Source: Methanomassiliicoccus sp. (lineage in GTDB: Archaea; Thermoplasmatota; Thermoplasmata; Methanomassiliicoccales; Methanomassiliicoccaceae). From it: DNA of 64,000 nucleotides. Of this stretch, positions 1 to 8,086 are shown piece after piece (the stretch's first letter is position 1; every line of letters begins with the position of its first letter). The position numbers were made by a program, and so were the translations under genes. The notes beneath the pieces were generated by a model, which was given only the letters and a program-made list of their open reading frames with translations, was not told where the DNA came from and did no database searches. The stretch spans positions 79,648 to 143,647 of the forward strand of contig JADFDJ010000007.1 of NCBI GenBank assembly GCA_018262895.1, in the 5' to 3' direction.

Positions 1-697
1 TGCCTTTGATAGCCCTCATCAGTACCTCGTCGGCTACCTTGAAGGCGGCGTTTATGGACAGGCGGGGGCAAAGCTCCAACAGCCTGTCATTGGGGATGAC
101 GATAACGGTGTCGGCGTTGTTCCGCAAGCGGTCCAGGCCCCACTCCGCGTTCTCCATCCTCATCTTCCCCTCTCCCCTGAACGGTATGGTGGTAACGGCT
201 ATGGTAAGAGCACCGATGTCCTTGGCGATCTTGGCGATGTAGGGAGCGGAGCCGGTACCGGTGCCTCCTCCCATGCCCGCGGTGACGAACACAATATTGG
301 CATCTAGGAGAGCCTTGCGGAGCTCCTCCTCGGCCTCCATCGCTGACTCCTCACCCACCTTCGGCAGCGCGCCTGCACCGAGGCCTCGGGTCGAGCGCCT
401 TCCCAGAAGTATCTTGTGCGGTGCCCTTATGGCCAGAAGATGCTGGGCATCGGTGTTGGCGGCATAAAGCTCAGCACCGGATATACCCTCCTGAGCGATG
501 CGGTTGATGGTGTTGGAACCACCACCACCGCAGCCGATGATCTTGATGTTTGTCTTCAACTTCTGCAGCAGATCTAACAGTTCCGCGTCGGCAGAACTCG
601 ATTGTTGACTGATAGTCCTAGACGACCCGACCGTTGGCCCAAACGGTGTAGCCGCAGCGCTTTCTCTAGCTAACGCTTCTTCGACCAAAGATTTCAT
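1..697 (-). CDS. ftsZ1: Cell division protein FtsZ (paralogue 1), truncated by left window edge
   Basis: Manual translation of the minus strand from ATG at 695-697: [88 protein letters not shown]...[61 protein letters not shown]. Tubulin signature GGGTGTG. Not in the ORF track because it runs off the edge. Confidence 0.95.
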   Translation of the reverse strand, partial: MKSLVEEALARESAAATPFGPTVGSSRTISQQSSSADAELLDLLQKLKTNIKIIGCGGGGSNTINRIAQEGISGAELYAANTDAQHLLAIRAPHKILLGRRSTRGLGAGALPKVGEESAMEAEEELRKALLDANIVFVTAGMGGGTGTGSAPYIAKIAKDIGALTIAVTTIPFRGEGKMRMENAEWGLDRLRNNADTVIVIPNDRLLELCPRLSINAAFKVADEVLMRAIKG

Positions 698-754
698 AGT
701 GCATCCCTACTGAGCGAAATGGTAATTTTAACTATTAATACATTGACCCAGAAC

Positions 755-772
755 TTTATAATTATCGCACTC
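755..772 (-). promoter_or_regulatory. Probable TATA-box region of ftsZ1
   Basis: Minus strand GCGATAATTATAAAGTTC about 60 nt upstream of the ftsZ1 ATG. Confidence 0.45.
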
Positions 773-775
773 AAT

Positions 776-793
776 AAAAAAGCCCCTCAGGGG
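776..793 (-). terminator. Intrinsic-terminator-like hairpin followed by T6
   Basis: Minus strand CCCCTGAGGGGCTTTTTT (stem CCCC/GGGG, loop TGA, then a six-T run). Confidence 0.5.
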
Positions 794-950
794 AGGGTAC
801 CAGTCTAAGATTATCGACTGGCGACGACGCTTCCTGGTCCCTTCTATCTTCTCTCCGCGCGTGCTTCGGGGCCCGAAAGCGTGCTCGAGGGATATCACCC
901 ATCGCCTCGAACGATGCCAGCCCATCGGCACAGGAAAGGCATATACATAC
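776..950 (-). ncRNA. Candidate structured non-coding RNA or leader upstream of ftsZ1
   Basis: About 170 nt minus-strand segment with nested complementary arms (TCGAGG...CCTCGA; TTCGGG...CCCGAA; CCAGTC...GACTGG) ending in a hairpin plus T6. ORFs here have no recognisable protein motif. Confidence 0.3.
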
Positions 951-963
951 AACCCCCACTATC

Positions 964-1248
964 ATGGCGGCTATGTCCGCTAGAGCAAAGGCCCGTTTCG
1001 AGGGAACGGTTCAGGGAGTGTCCTTCCGCGCTTACACCAGGCGTTATGCGATCTCTGCAGGGGTCAGCGGTTGGGTCAGGAACCTTCCTGATGGGTCGGT
1101 GGAGGCCGTCCTAGAAGGGGACCGGGAGGCCATAGAGCATGTCATCCACAGACTGTGCACGGAGCACCCCATGGCCGTAGTGAAGAAATGCAACGTCCAG
1201 TGGGAGACCCCGACGGGAGAGTTCGATTCCTTCTCCATCCGCCAGTAG
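964..1248 (+). CDS. acyP: Acylphosphatase
   Basis: KARFEGTVQGVSFRAYTRRYAISAGVSGWVRNLPDGSVEAVLEGD: canonical acylphosphatase motif. Confidence 0.93.
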   Translation: MAAMSARAKARFEGTVQGVSFRAYTRRYAISAGVSGWVRNLPDGSVEAVLEGDREAIEHVIHRLCTEHPMAVVKKCNVQWETPTGEFDSFSIRQ

Positions 1249-1249
1249 T

Positions 1250-2092
1250 TCAATCTATACTTATGCCGTAGATACGCTCAGGATTGTCCATATGGATCCG
1301 GAAGGCCCGCTCCTCCGTGAGCTCTCCAGAGGCGATCAAGGCCTTGGTGCGCTTAGGAACGGTGTTGATGTTCATTACCGCCCCTGGCCGGCTGGGCTCG
1401 TCCAGGAAGTCGGTCTCAAGAACGAAGCGGTCACCCTTGCTGAGCGCCTCCCTTACCGACGTCCTGCTCGCCAGCACTGAAGGGAACAGGCCGTGGTTCT
1501 CCTCGTTGAGCACCAGCGGGGGCGAGTAATGCTTGACCACCTTGTCCCTGGAGATGCCCGCGCGATCGGCATGAGATGCCAGGTCCAGCATGACCGCGGG
1601 GTCGCTGCTCTCTGTATGCAGTACCACCGGGCACGAGGCCTCCTTTGCCAGCTCCATGCCGTAGCGCATGATTTCATTGGATGCATCCCATATGTCAGGG
1701 GGCACCGGGAAATGGGGACGGCCGATCTCTCCGATGGCTACTGCTTTCCCCTCTCGAACGAGTTTCTGCGCCCCCTCCATCCCTCCCTTCATGATCTCCA
1801 CAGCCCGCGACAGACCATATCTCTCCGCCAGGCCCAGGAGGAGGACCGGGTATGGCCCCACGCACGCGAACACCTTGACCTCTGTCTCGGCGTTCCCTCG
1901 TTCGGCCATGCCGATCGTTATCTCGTAGGAGCGAGAGAAATCCTCAGCTGAGGATATGGGGACCTCGGCATATGGAAGATGGCAAAGCATGGCATGGGTG
2001 CCCCCAGCCTTGGAGAAATCACGCAGGGCCTCTATCCCTCGCCCGGAGGGCTGAAGATGGAAGTGGTTGTCGTATATGGGAACAGCTCTCAG
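1250..2092 (-). CDS. TatD-like metal-dependent hydrolase (probable CTG start at 2090-2092)
   Basis: The ORF track starts at 1990, but the same open frame continues upstream and encodes RAVPIYDNHFHLQPSGRGIEALRDFSKAGGTHA, including the HxH metal-binding motif. The only initiator-like codon before the upstream stop (TAA at 2162-2164) is CTG at 2090-2092, overlapping the tbp TGA. Confidence 0.8.
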   Translation of the reverse strand: MRAVPIYDNHFHLQPSGRGIEALRDFSKAGGTHAMLCHLPYAEVPISSAEDFSRSYEITIGMAERGNAETEVKVFACVGPYPVLLLGLAERYGLSRAVEIMKGGMEGAQKLVREGKAVAIGEIGRPHFPVPPDIWDASNEIMRYGMELAKEASCPVVLHTESSDPAVMLDLASHADRAGISRDKVVKHYSPPLVLNEENHGLFPSVLASRTSVREALSKGDRFVLETDFLDEPSRPGAVMNINTVPKRTKALIASGELTEERAFRIHMDNPERIYGISID

Positions 2093-2637
2093 CGCAGCAA
2101 CCCCGCGGCCTTCAGCTCTTCGGTGATCTTGCTGACCGCAGCCTCGACGTCCTGCGGTTTCTTAGCTCCGGTACAGACGAGCTTGCCGGAACCGAACAGG
2201 AGAACCACCACCTTGGGCGAGTCCAAACGGTAGACCAGGCCAGGGAACTGCTCGGGCTCGTACTCCACCCTCTCCAGACCGAGAGAGATGGCGATGGCGT
2301 TGAGGTTGATCTCCTGTCCCAGGTCCGATGAGGCTACGATGTTCTGCACCTCGACCTTAGGCTCTGTCTTGATCATCACGCCGGCCTTCTCAAGCTGTTT
2401 GGCGACCTTGTTGATAGCCACCTTTACGTGCTCCAAGCTCTTGGCTCCCGTGCATACGACCTTGCCGCTGCGGAAGAGCAGGGTGGCCGTCTTTGGCTCC
2501 TTCAAACGATAGATAAGGCCAGGGAACTGCTCGGGCTCGTACTCCGCCCCCTCGAGGGCCAGCGCGATCGACTGTAGGTCAAGCTCCTCGCCAAGGGACG
2601 TGGAGGCAACAACGTTCTCAATCTTGATCTTGGCCAC
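2089..2637 (-). CDS. tbp: TATA-box-binding protein
   Basis: Two TBP repeats: EPEQFPGLIYRLKEPKTATLLFRSGKVVCTGAKS... and EPEQFPGLVYRLDSPKVVVLLFGSGKLVCTGAKK. Confidence 0.97.
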   Translation of the reverse strand: MAKIKIENVVASTSLGEELDLQSIALALEGAEYEPEQFPGLIYRLKEPKTATLLFRSGKVVCTGAKSLEHVKVAINKVAKQLEKAGVMIKTEPKVEVQNIVASSDLGQEINLNAIAISLGLERVEYEPEQFPGLVYRLDSPKVVVLLFGSGKLVCTGAKKPQDVEAAVSKITEELKAAGLLR

Positions 2638-3173
2638 TCGGACACCTGGCCTTGGTATTTATATACCTTTATATAGCTTTTATGTTCAGCCAAAATAAAA
2701 GAACAATCTGCTGGGAACAGTATCCAAGGTCCTCTCCAGAGCTCTCTCATCATCGTCAATCTACATGACGGTCCGACCTTCACCGCAGTTACCAGACCAG
2801 CACAAGCACCTGAAAAATCGTGGGTCCCTACGAAACCGCTCGCCCTTTTCCAATATGTCTGACATTATCAATAAAAACAAAATACAATTCTCATTGAACC
2901 TAACCCCTCACCAGATTGGGGCGGCATATGCGATGGGACCAAAGCTTAGAAACGAGGGCAGATGGAGAAGAGCCGCCGCGCGGGGAGGAGGGTTACCTGT
3001 TAATCACGATGAACACTCTCATCATCATTCAGCGGCAACACCGATATCCAAGGGACGATCTCGCTTGATTAGGTTTAGGTAGGCGCTGTCACATCAGCCA
3101 CCATAAAGCCTGCAGCTCGGTCCATTTGTTGGTCTACAGGTGGACGGCTTCTTCTTTGGACCACTATTGTCCG

Positions 3174-3470
3174 CTAACCCGACACCAACCCGTCAACGAC
3201 GATCATCTCGCCGGACGCTGACTCCTTACGAAGTCCACGGGCATGACGGTATTCGGGGGAATCATAGAACTCTCTTGCTCTCTCGATGGATGGAAACTCG
3301 ATAAGAATGATCTTCCTTCTCTCTTCCGGCCCCTCCAGGGTGACAGCTGTCTCAGATCTGGCGATTACCTGGCCCCCATACTTAAGGATCACTGATGGTG
3401 CCACGGCGAGATACTGCCTGTACTGTTCCCTATCCGTGATATTGACACGTGCGATGACAAATGCCGCCAT
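3174..3470 (-). CDS. DUF1330 family protein (dimeric alpha-beta barrel-like)
   Basis: MAAFVIARVNITDREQYRQYLAVAPSVILKYGGQVIARSETAVTLEG...ILIEFPSIERAREFYDSPEYRHARGLRKESA matches the DUF1330 pattern. Confidence 0.88.
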   Translation of the reverse strand: MAAFVIARVNITDREQYRQYLAVAPSVILKYGGQVIARSETAVTLEGPEERRKIILIEFPSIERAREFYDSPEYRHARGLRKESASGEMIVVDGLVSG

Positions 3471-3509
3471 TTTTCCTGCTCCAAATCACGTTATCCGCCA
3501 TTATTCTAA

Positions 3510-3529
3510 ATTCATTATCTAGAATGAAT
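3510..3529. promoter_or_regulatory. Perfect 7-bp inverted repeat, possible operator
   Basis: ATTCATT-ATCTAG-AATGAAT, 40 bp upstream of the DUF1330 start codon. Confidence 0.5.
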
Positions 3530-3622
3530 CAAACTTTTTAATCTTTCATTCTGATGGCGTGCGGTTTTGGCCGGCTGTTATCGCTCGTATAGTATTATAT
3601 ACTTCCTTTTCTATAATGACGT

Positions 3623-3655
3623 TTGTCAGACAATAATACCAATAATGTCGGACAA
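3623..3655. promoter_or_regulatory. Two palindromic boxes upstream of the RHH-ftsZ2 pair, possible autoregulatory operator
   Basis: TTGTCAGACAA (3623-3633) and TGTCGGACA (3646-3654); centres 22 bp apart, ending about 20 bp before the RHH ATG. Confidence 0.55.
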
Positions 3656-3673
3656 TAAAAACGAGTGAATTGC

Positions 3674-3982
3674 ATGAGCGAGACTGAACGGATCACCATA
3701 AGGATACCGAGCGATAAGGTCGAGGCCTTGGAGGTGCTGGTAAGGGAGGGCAAGTACCCCACAATCTCTGATGCCATTCGAGCGGCCATCGACAGCTTCG
3801 TGGACAGCAACTTCACTCCCGATCACATCGAGCGGGTGACGGTGGAACTGCCCAAAGGCAACGTGGTGGAGCTCGAATGTCTGGTCAAGGACGGCGACTC
3901 CGTCTCGATCGACGATGCCATAAGGAACGCTGTGAGGGAGTATACGCGGAAGAGGCTCCGGGTCATGGAGGAAATGCACTAG
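3674..3982 (+). CDS. Tandem ribbon-helix-helix transcriptional regulator (CdrS-like)
   Basis: Two RHH repeats: ERITIRIPSDKVEALEVLVREGKYPTISDAIRAAIDSFVDS and ERVTVELPKGNVVELECLVKDGDSVSIDDAIRNAVREYTRK. Immediately upstream of ftsZ2, as cdrS is in haloarchaea. Confidence 0.85.
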   Translation: MSETERITIRIPSDKVEALEVLVREGKYPTISDAIRAAIDSFVDSNFTPDHIERVTVELPKGNVVELECLVKDGDSVSIDDAIRNAVREYTRKRLRVMEEMH

Positions 3983-4025
3983 CCGCATTGATCCACATGC
4001 TGGACATAGCGGAGGTGTTGAGGCT

Positions 4026-5081
4026 GTGATCAATTTCGGGTCCCTAGAGGACCTGCAGCAGGGCGCTGCGGAGCTCAAGATACTGGTCATAGGCTGCGGT
4101 GGAGGAGGGTGCAACAGCGTCCACCGCCTTACCAGCATAGGCATCCAGGGCGTCAAGACGATAGCCATCAATACTGACAAGAGCCACCTCCGGACCATCA
4201 ACGCCGATCAGAGACTTCTCATAGGGAGCCAGGTGACCCGTGGCCTGGGGGCAGGGGGCATCCCGGAGGTTGGCGAGGGATGCATGGAGAACGCTTTGGG
4301 TGCACTGAACAACATCCTTCAGGACGCGGACCTGACCTTCATCACCGCCGGTCTGGGCGGTGGCACGGGGACAGGAGTGGCCCCCGTGGTGGCCCGGGAG
4401 GCGCGCAGGCACGGCTCGCTGGTGGTCTCCATGGCGACCACGCCCTTCCAGTTCGAGCGCGGGCGCCGCATGGAGGCGGCGCGCTGGGGCATCGGGAGAC
4501 TCAACGACAACTCCGATATGATGCTCCTCCTGGACAACAACCGGCTCATGGACATGGTCAACCACCTGCCCATCGAGCAGGGCTTCGGGGTCATGGACCA
4601 GCTGATCTCGGAGATGATCAAGGGACTGGTGGAGGCGGTGACCCTGCCCTCGCTGGTAAACATCGATTTCAACGACCTCCGCACCATCATGCGCCACAAG
4701 GGGGTCTCCACGATATTGTATGGTGAGAGCACGGACCCGGACGGGGCGGTGCGGGAGGCGCTCGGCAACCCCCTTCTGGAGATCGATTATGAGGGAGCCA
4801 CCGGCGCGCTGATCCACGTCACCGGCGGGGAGAAGCTGTCGGTGAGGAAGGTGACCAAGGTCCTGGAGGGGATGAGCGAGCAGCTGGACCCTGAGGCGCA
4901 GGTGATCTTCGGGGCCAGGGTGGACCCCTCGTACAAGGACCTCATACGCGTCATGGCCGTCATCACTGGCATCCAAGGGGTTGGCGAGAAGAAGGGCCGG
5001 CGGTCCCACGAGCGAGAGGAGCTGGTGAACACGATCGAGGAGCTGGTGGACGGAAGGCCCCGTCGTCGCTCACCGCGGTAG
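4026..5081 (+). CDS. ftsZ2: Cell division protein FtsZ (paralogue 2)
   Basis: GCGGGGCNSVHRL, GLGGGTGTGVAPVVA, T7 loop NIDFNDLRTIM; GTG start. Confidence 0.96.
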   Translation: MINFGSLEDLQQGAAELKILVIGCGGGGCNSVHRLTSIGIQGVKTIAINTDKSHLRTINADQRLLIGSQVTRGLGAGGIPEVGEGCMENALGALNNILQDADLTFITAGLGGGTGTGVAPVVAREARRHGSLVVSMATTPFQFERGRRMEAARWGIGRLNDNSDMMLLLDNNRLMDMVNHLPIEQGFGVMDQLISEMIKGLVEAVTLPSLVNIDFNDLRTIMRHKGVSTILYGESTDPDGAVREALGNPLLEIDYEGATGALIHVTGGEKLSVRKVTKVLEGMSEQLDPEAQVIFGARVDPSYKDLIRVMAVITGIQGVGEKKGRRSHEREELVNTIEELVDGRPRRRSPR

Positions 5082-5789
5082 CTTCTTCCTTCCATCGATG
5101 AGCTTGGCGGCATCGCCGATGACGCCCATGATGGTGTAGAACTCCCATTTTGTCGGAACTGCCCTTCCCATCATGCGGCGGAACATGATCTCTGTGTTCT
5201 CCCTGCGGAAATCGGGGTAGTCGATAGCCTCTAAGAGGTCGGCGAAGAACTTGTAGAGCAGCTCCCGTTCCTCCTCCGAGGAGACGGGGACACGTGAGGT
5301 ACGGTGCCCTTCGGCAAGGTACAGCTCGTAAATGACTATGGTCACGGCATGAGAAAGGTTCAGCACAGGGTATGCATCGTCCGAGGGGATGTGCACCAGC
5401 AGATCGCATCTGGACAGCTCATCCTGGGTTAACCCCAGCCCCTCCTGGCCGAACAGCAGAGCGATGCGTCCATCATGTTCTGCGGTCCTTGCAGCCAGGT
5501 CCCGAGGGCTCATGGGTATGCGAACGTAATGCTTCGGACCATGGGTGACGATGCCCGTGGTGCCCACCACCAGAGAGCAGCCCTTTACGGCCTCATCGAC
5601 CGTGCCCACCACGGTCGCCCTCTCCAAAATGTGACCGGCATGCTTGGCCCTCTTGAACGCCTCCTCCCCTATGGTGCAGGGGTCGACCAGGACCAGGTCC
5701 TCGAAGGCGAAGTTGCCCATCGAACGGGCCACCGCCCCCACGTTCCCTTCGTGCTCTGGCTCTACCAGAACTACCCTGAAAACAACCAT
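5070..5789 (-). CDS. TrmH/TrmJ (SPOUT) family RNA methyltransferase
   Basis: MVVFRVVLVEPEHEGNVGAVARSMGNFAFEDLVLVDP...IALLFGQEGLGLTQDELSRCDLLVHIPSDDAYPVLNLSHAVTIVIYE. ATG at 5787-5789 chosen over the upstream ORF-track start. Confidence 0.92.
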   Translation of the reverse strand: MVVFRVVLVEPEHEGNVGAVARSMGNFAFEDLVLVDPCTIGEEAFKRAKHAGHILERATVVGTVDEAVKGCSLVVGTTGIVTHGPKHYVRIPMSPRDLAARTAEHDGRIALLFGQEGLGLTQDELSRCDLLVHIPSDDAYPVLNLSHAVTIVIYELYLAEGHRTSRVPVSSEEERELLYKFFADLLEAIDYPDFRRENTEIMFRRMMGRAVPTKWEFYTIMGVIGDAAKLIDGRKKLPR

Positions 5790-5832
5790 GCCGTTCGGAA
5801 CCATTAATAGAGCAGTTCTACTTAATCCTGAC

Positions 5833-6636
5833 GTGGTCTGGCACGCTGCGATCAAGCTCGCGTACGACGGCCGCTCCTTCATGGGCTCCCAGAGGCAGCC
5901 GGGGGAGCGAACGGTGGAATCAGAGATCATAGGCGCGCTGCTCAAGATAGGGGCCATAGGATCGGTGCCCGCTTCCCGTTTCCGCTTCGCGAGCCGCACC
6001 GACAGGGGGGTGAGCGCTCTTGGGAACGTCGCGGCCTTCGACACCGGTTTCTCACGTCAGGCGTTGCTGCGAGCGGTCAACTCCGCCGTCGAGGACGTAT
6101 ACGTCTATGGGCTTGCGGAGGTCCCCCGGACCTTCACACCTCGGCGGGCCCAGGATCGATGGTACCGGTACATGATGAGCAGTGAGGGCCTGGACATGGA
6201 GAAGGTGGCGGAATGTTCCCGCCTATTCGTGGGGAGGCACGATTTCCGCCGTTTCTGCAAACCTGAGGGCCGTTCCACCATCAAGACACTGGGATCGGTG
6301 TCGGCAATAGCCCTGGGGGATACTTTGGTCATAGACCTCAGGGCGCGGGAGTTCCTGCGCAATATGGTCCGGCGCATAGTGGCCAGCATGATAAAGGTGG
6401 GGGAGGGTAAGGCCACCCTTGAGGATGTGAGGGAGGCGCTGGAAGGCGACGGAAGGAGGGACATATCCTTCGGCTTGGCGGCCCCCGAGGGACTGACCCT
6501 CATGGACATAGACTATGGGTTCTGCTTCGATGTGCAGTGCCCACAAACGATGAGGCGAAGGGCGGAGGAGAGCCGCAGGGAAGCTCTTGCCCGCCTGCTG
6601 TTCGCCGATGCACTCCTGGACCGATGCCATCAATGA
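5833..6636 (+). CDS. truA: tRNA pseudouridine(38-40) synthase TruA
   Basis: VWHAAIKLAYDGRSFMGSQRQPGERTVESE...RFRFASRTDRGVSALGNVAAF. GTG start at 5833. Confidence 0.92.
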   Translation: MVWHAAIKLAYDGRSFMGSQRQPGERTVESEIIGALLKIGAIGSVPASRFRFASRTDRGVSALGNVAAFDTGFSRQALLRAVNSAVEDVYVYGLAEVPRTFTPRRAQDRWYRYMMSSEGLDMEKVAECSRLFVGRHDFRRFCKPEGRSTIKTLGSVSAIALGDTLVIDLRAREFLRNMVRRIVASMIKVGEGKATLEDVREALEGDGRRDISFGLAAPEGLTLMDIDYGFCFDVQCPQTMRRRAEESRREALARLLFADALLDRCHQ

Positions 6637-6682
6637 GCCTGTCCTGATGCAGATCTGGGAGTGATGATGGAACATAAATCGT

Positions 6683-6749
6683 TTGTAGCACGCTTGCACA
6701 GAACGGCCCGGGCCTGGAAACTTATATTTATACTTAATTGTAGCATGCT
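6683..6749. promoter_or_regulatory. Repeated 12-mer flanking a TATA-like element upstream of the AK6-AIPS pair
   Basis: TTGTAGCACGCT (6683-6694) and TTGTAGCATGCT (6738-6749) flank CTTATATTTATAC (6721-6733). Confidence 0.4.
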
Positions 6750-6848
6750 CCACCACCCCTTTAATATTCACAATGGGGTCTATGAACGCTCAATGGCTTT
6801 GGGGAAGGTCCATGGGGAGTCACTGCGGTCGGGACGAGCCCGGTCCGC

Positions 6849-7415
6849 ATGGATGTTTTTTTATCGCAGCTGCCTGTTCCTGACATCGTGATCCTCTCCA
6901 TCACCGGCACTCCCGGGACAGGCAAGAGCAGCGTGGGAGCTTCTCTCGCGGGCAAAGGCCGCACGGTGGTGGAGCTGGGCGATCTTGTCAGGGAGCACGG
7001 TCTCTACGCTGGCATGGATGAGGAGAGAGGAAGCCTGGAGGTGGACCCTGAAGAACTCGCGGAGCGGGTACCATCCCTGCTGCCGGACGGGGATGTTATG
7101 CTCATCGGCCACCTCTCCCACTGTGTCGATGCCGACCTTATCGTGGTCCTCAGATGCCGCCCCTCCGTCCTCAGGAAGAGGCTGGAGACAAGGGGTTGGG
7201 CCCCTGCCAAGGTGCAGGAGAACGTTGAAGCGGAGGCTCTTGACGTCATCCTGGTGGAGGCAGTGGAATCCGGCCATGAGACGCTGGAGGTGGACACCAC
7301 CGAGATGACCACGGCGCAGGTCGTCGCTTCCATCGAGGAGATCCTGGCCGGAGAAAGGAAAAAGTACGAGGTCGGTCATGTGGACTGGAGCCAGGAGGTC
7401 ATGGGATGGTACTAG
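6849..7415 (+). CDS. AK6/Fap7-type adenylate kinase family protein (alternative GTG start at 6888)
   Basis: ILSITGTPGTGKSSVGASLAGKGRTVVELGDLVREHGLY; Walker A GTPGTGKSS. Confidence 0.9.
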   Translation: MDVFLSQLPVPDIVILSITGTPGTGKSSVGASLAGKGRTVVELGDLVREHGLYAGMDEERGSLEVDPEELAERVPSLLPDGDVMLIGHLSHCVDADLIVVLRCRPSVLRKRLETRGWAPAKVQENVEAEALDVILVEAVESGHETLEVDTTEMTTAQVVASIEEILAGERKKYEVGHVDWSQEVMGWY

Positions 7416-8086
7416 ACTCGAAGCGTGACAGCGTGGAGTTCATCATAACGCCTGTCGCCAAGGCGATGTCCCGTTTCGATCCCAACACCATCTCCTGGGC
7501 CTCCTTCGTCATGGCGTGGGTGGCTGGCATCCTGCTGTTCTTCAGCCCTTACAGCTGGGAGCTTTTGCTCCCCTTGTCGGCCGTGGCCGTGCTGGTGAGC
7601 GGCTTCCTCGACGCCATCGACGGCAAGGTCGCACGTCTGACCGGCAAGGCCTCGAAGCAGGGGGATGTGCTGGACCACATCCTGGACCGCTACTCCGACG
7701 TCGTGATGATAGGGGCAGTGGCCGTGTCAGCGTGGTGCAACCCCTACATCGGGATCATGGCCATCATCGGTGTCCTGCTGACCAGCTACATGGGCACCCA
7801 GTCCCAGGCGATCGGGGCGGGGAGATTGTACGCTGGGCTCCTTGGGAGGGCGGACCGGGTGGTGCTGCTGACGGCGGCCGCGCTCCTGCAGTTAGTTTTC
7901 ATGCTGACGCTTCCTGGCACCCTCGGGGCAGGTGATCCCACCCCCTACTACCAGTACGGCTTCCTGGAGATCACCGGTTCCATAAGCCTGTCCGCCTTCG
8001 AGCTGGTCATGCTGTGGTTTGCGGTCGTGGGCAACATCACCGCGGTTCAGCGGGCGGTGACGATCTGGAATCGATTGAAGGAGTAG
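7406..8086 (+). CDS. CDP-alcohol phosphatidyltransferase, probable archaetidylinositol phosphate synthase
   Basis: DAIDGKVARLTGKASKQGDVLDHILDRYSD matches the CDP-alcohol phosphotransferase motif D-G-AR-G-D-D; multiple TM segments. Confidence 0.9.
   Translation: MVLDSKRDSVEFIITPVAKAMSRFDPNTISWASFVMAWVAGILLFFSPYSWELLLPLSAVAVLVSGFLDAIDGKVARLTGKASKQGDVLDHILDRYSDVVMIGAVAVSAWCNPYIGIMAIIGVLLTSYMGTQSQAIGAGRLYAGLLGRADRVVLLTAAALLQLVFMLTLPGTLGAGDPTPYYQYGFLEITGSISLSAFELVMLWFAVVGNITAVQRAVTIWNRLKE

Noticed and set aside
728-965. Minus-strand ORFs of 74 and 64 aa upstream of ftsZ1
   Set aside because: No recognisable motif, low-complexity basic composition, overlapping frames; the segment looks more like a structured RNA or leader.
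2765-3082. 105-aa plus-strand ORF in the tbp-DUF1330 gap
   Set aside because: No motif, no good ribosome-binding site, low-complexity; not supportable as a gene.
4044-5009. 321-aa minus-strand ORF
   Set aside because: Antisense to ftsZ2 with no protein-family signal.
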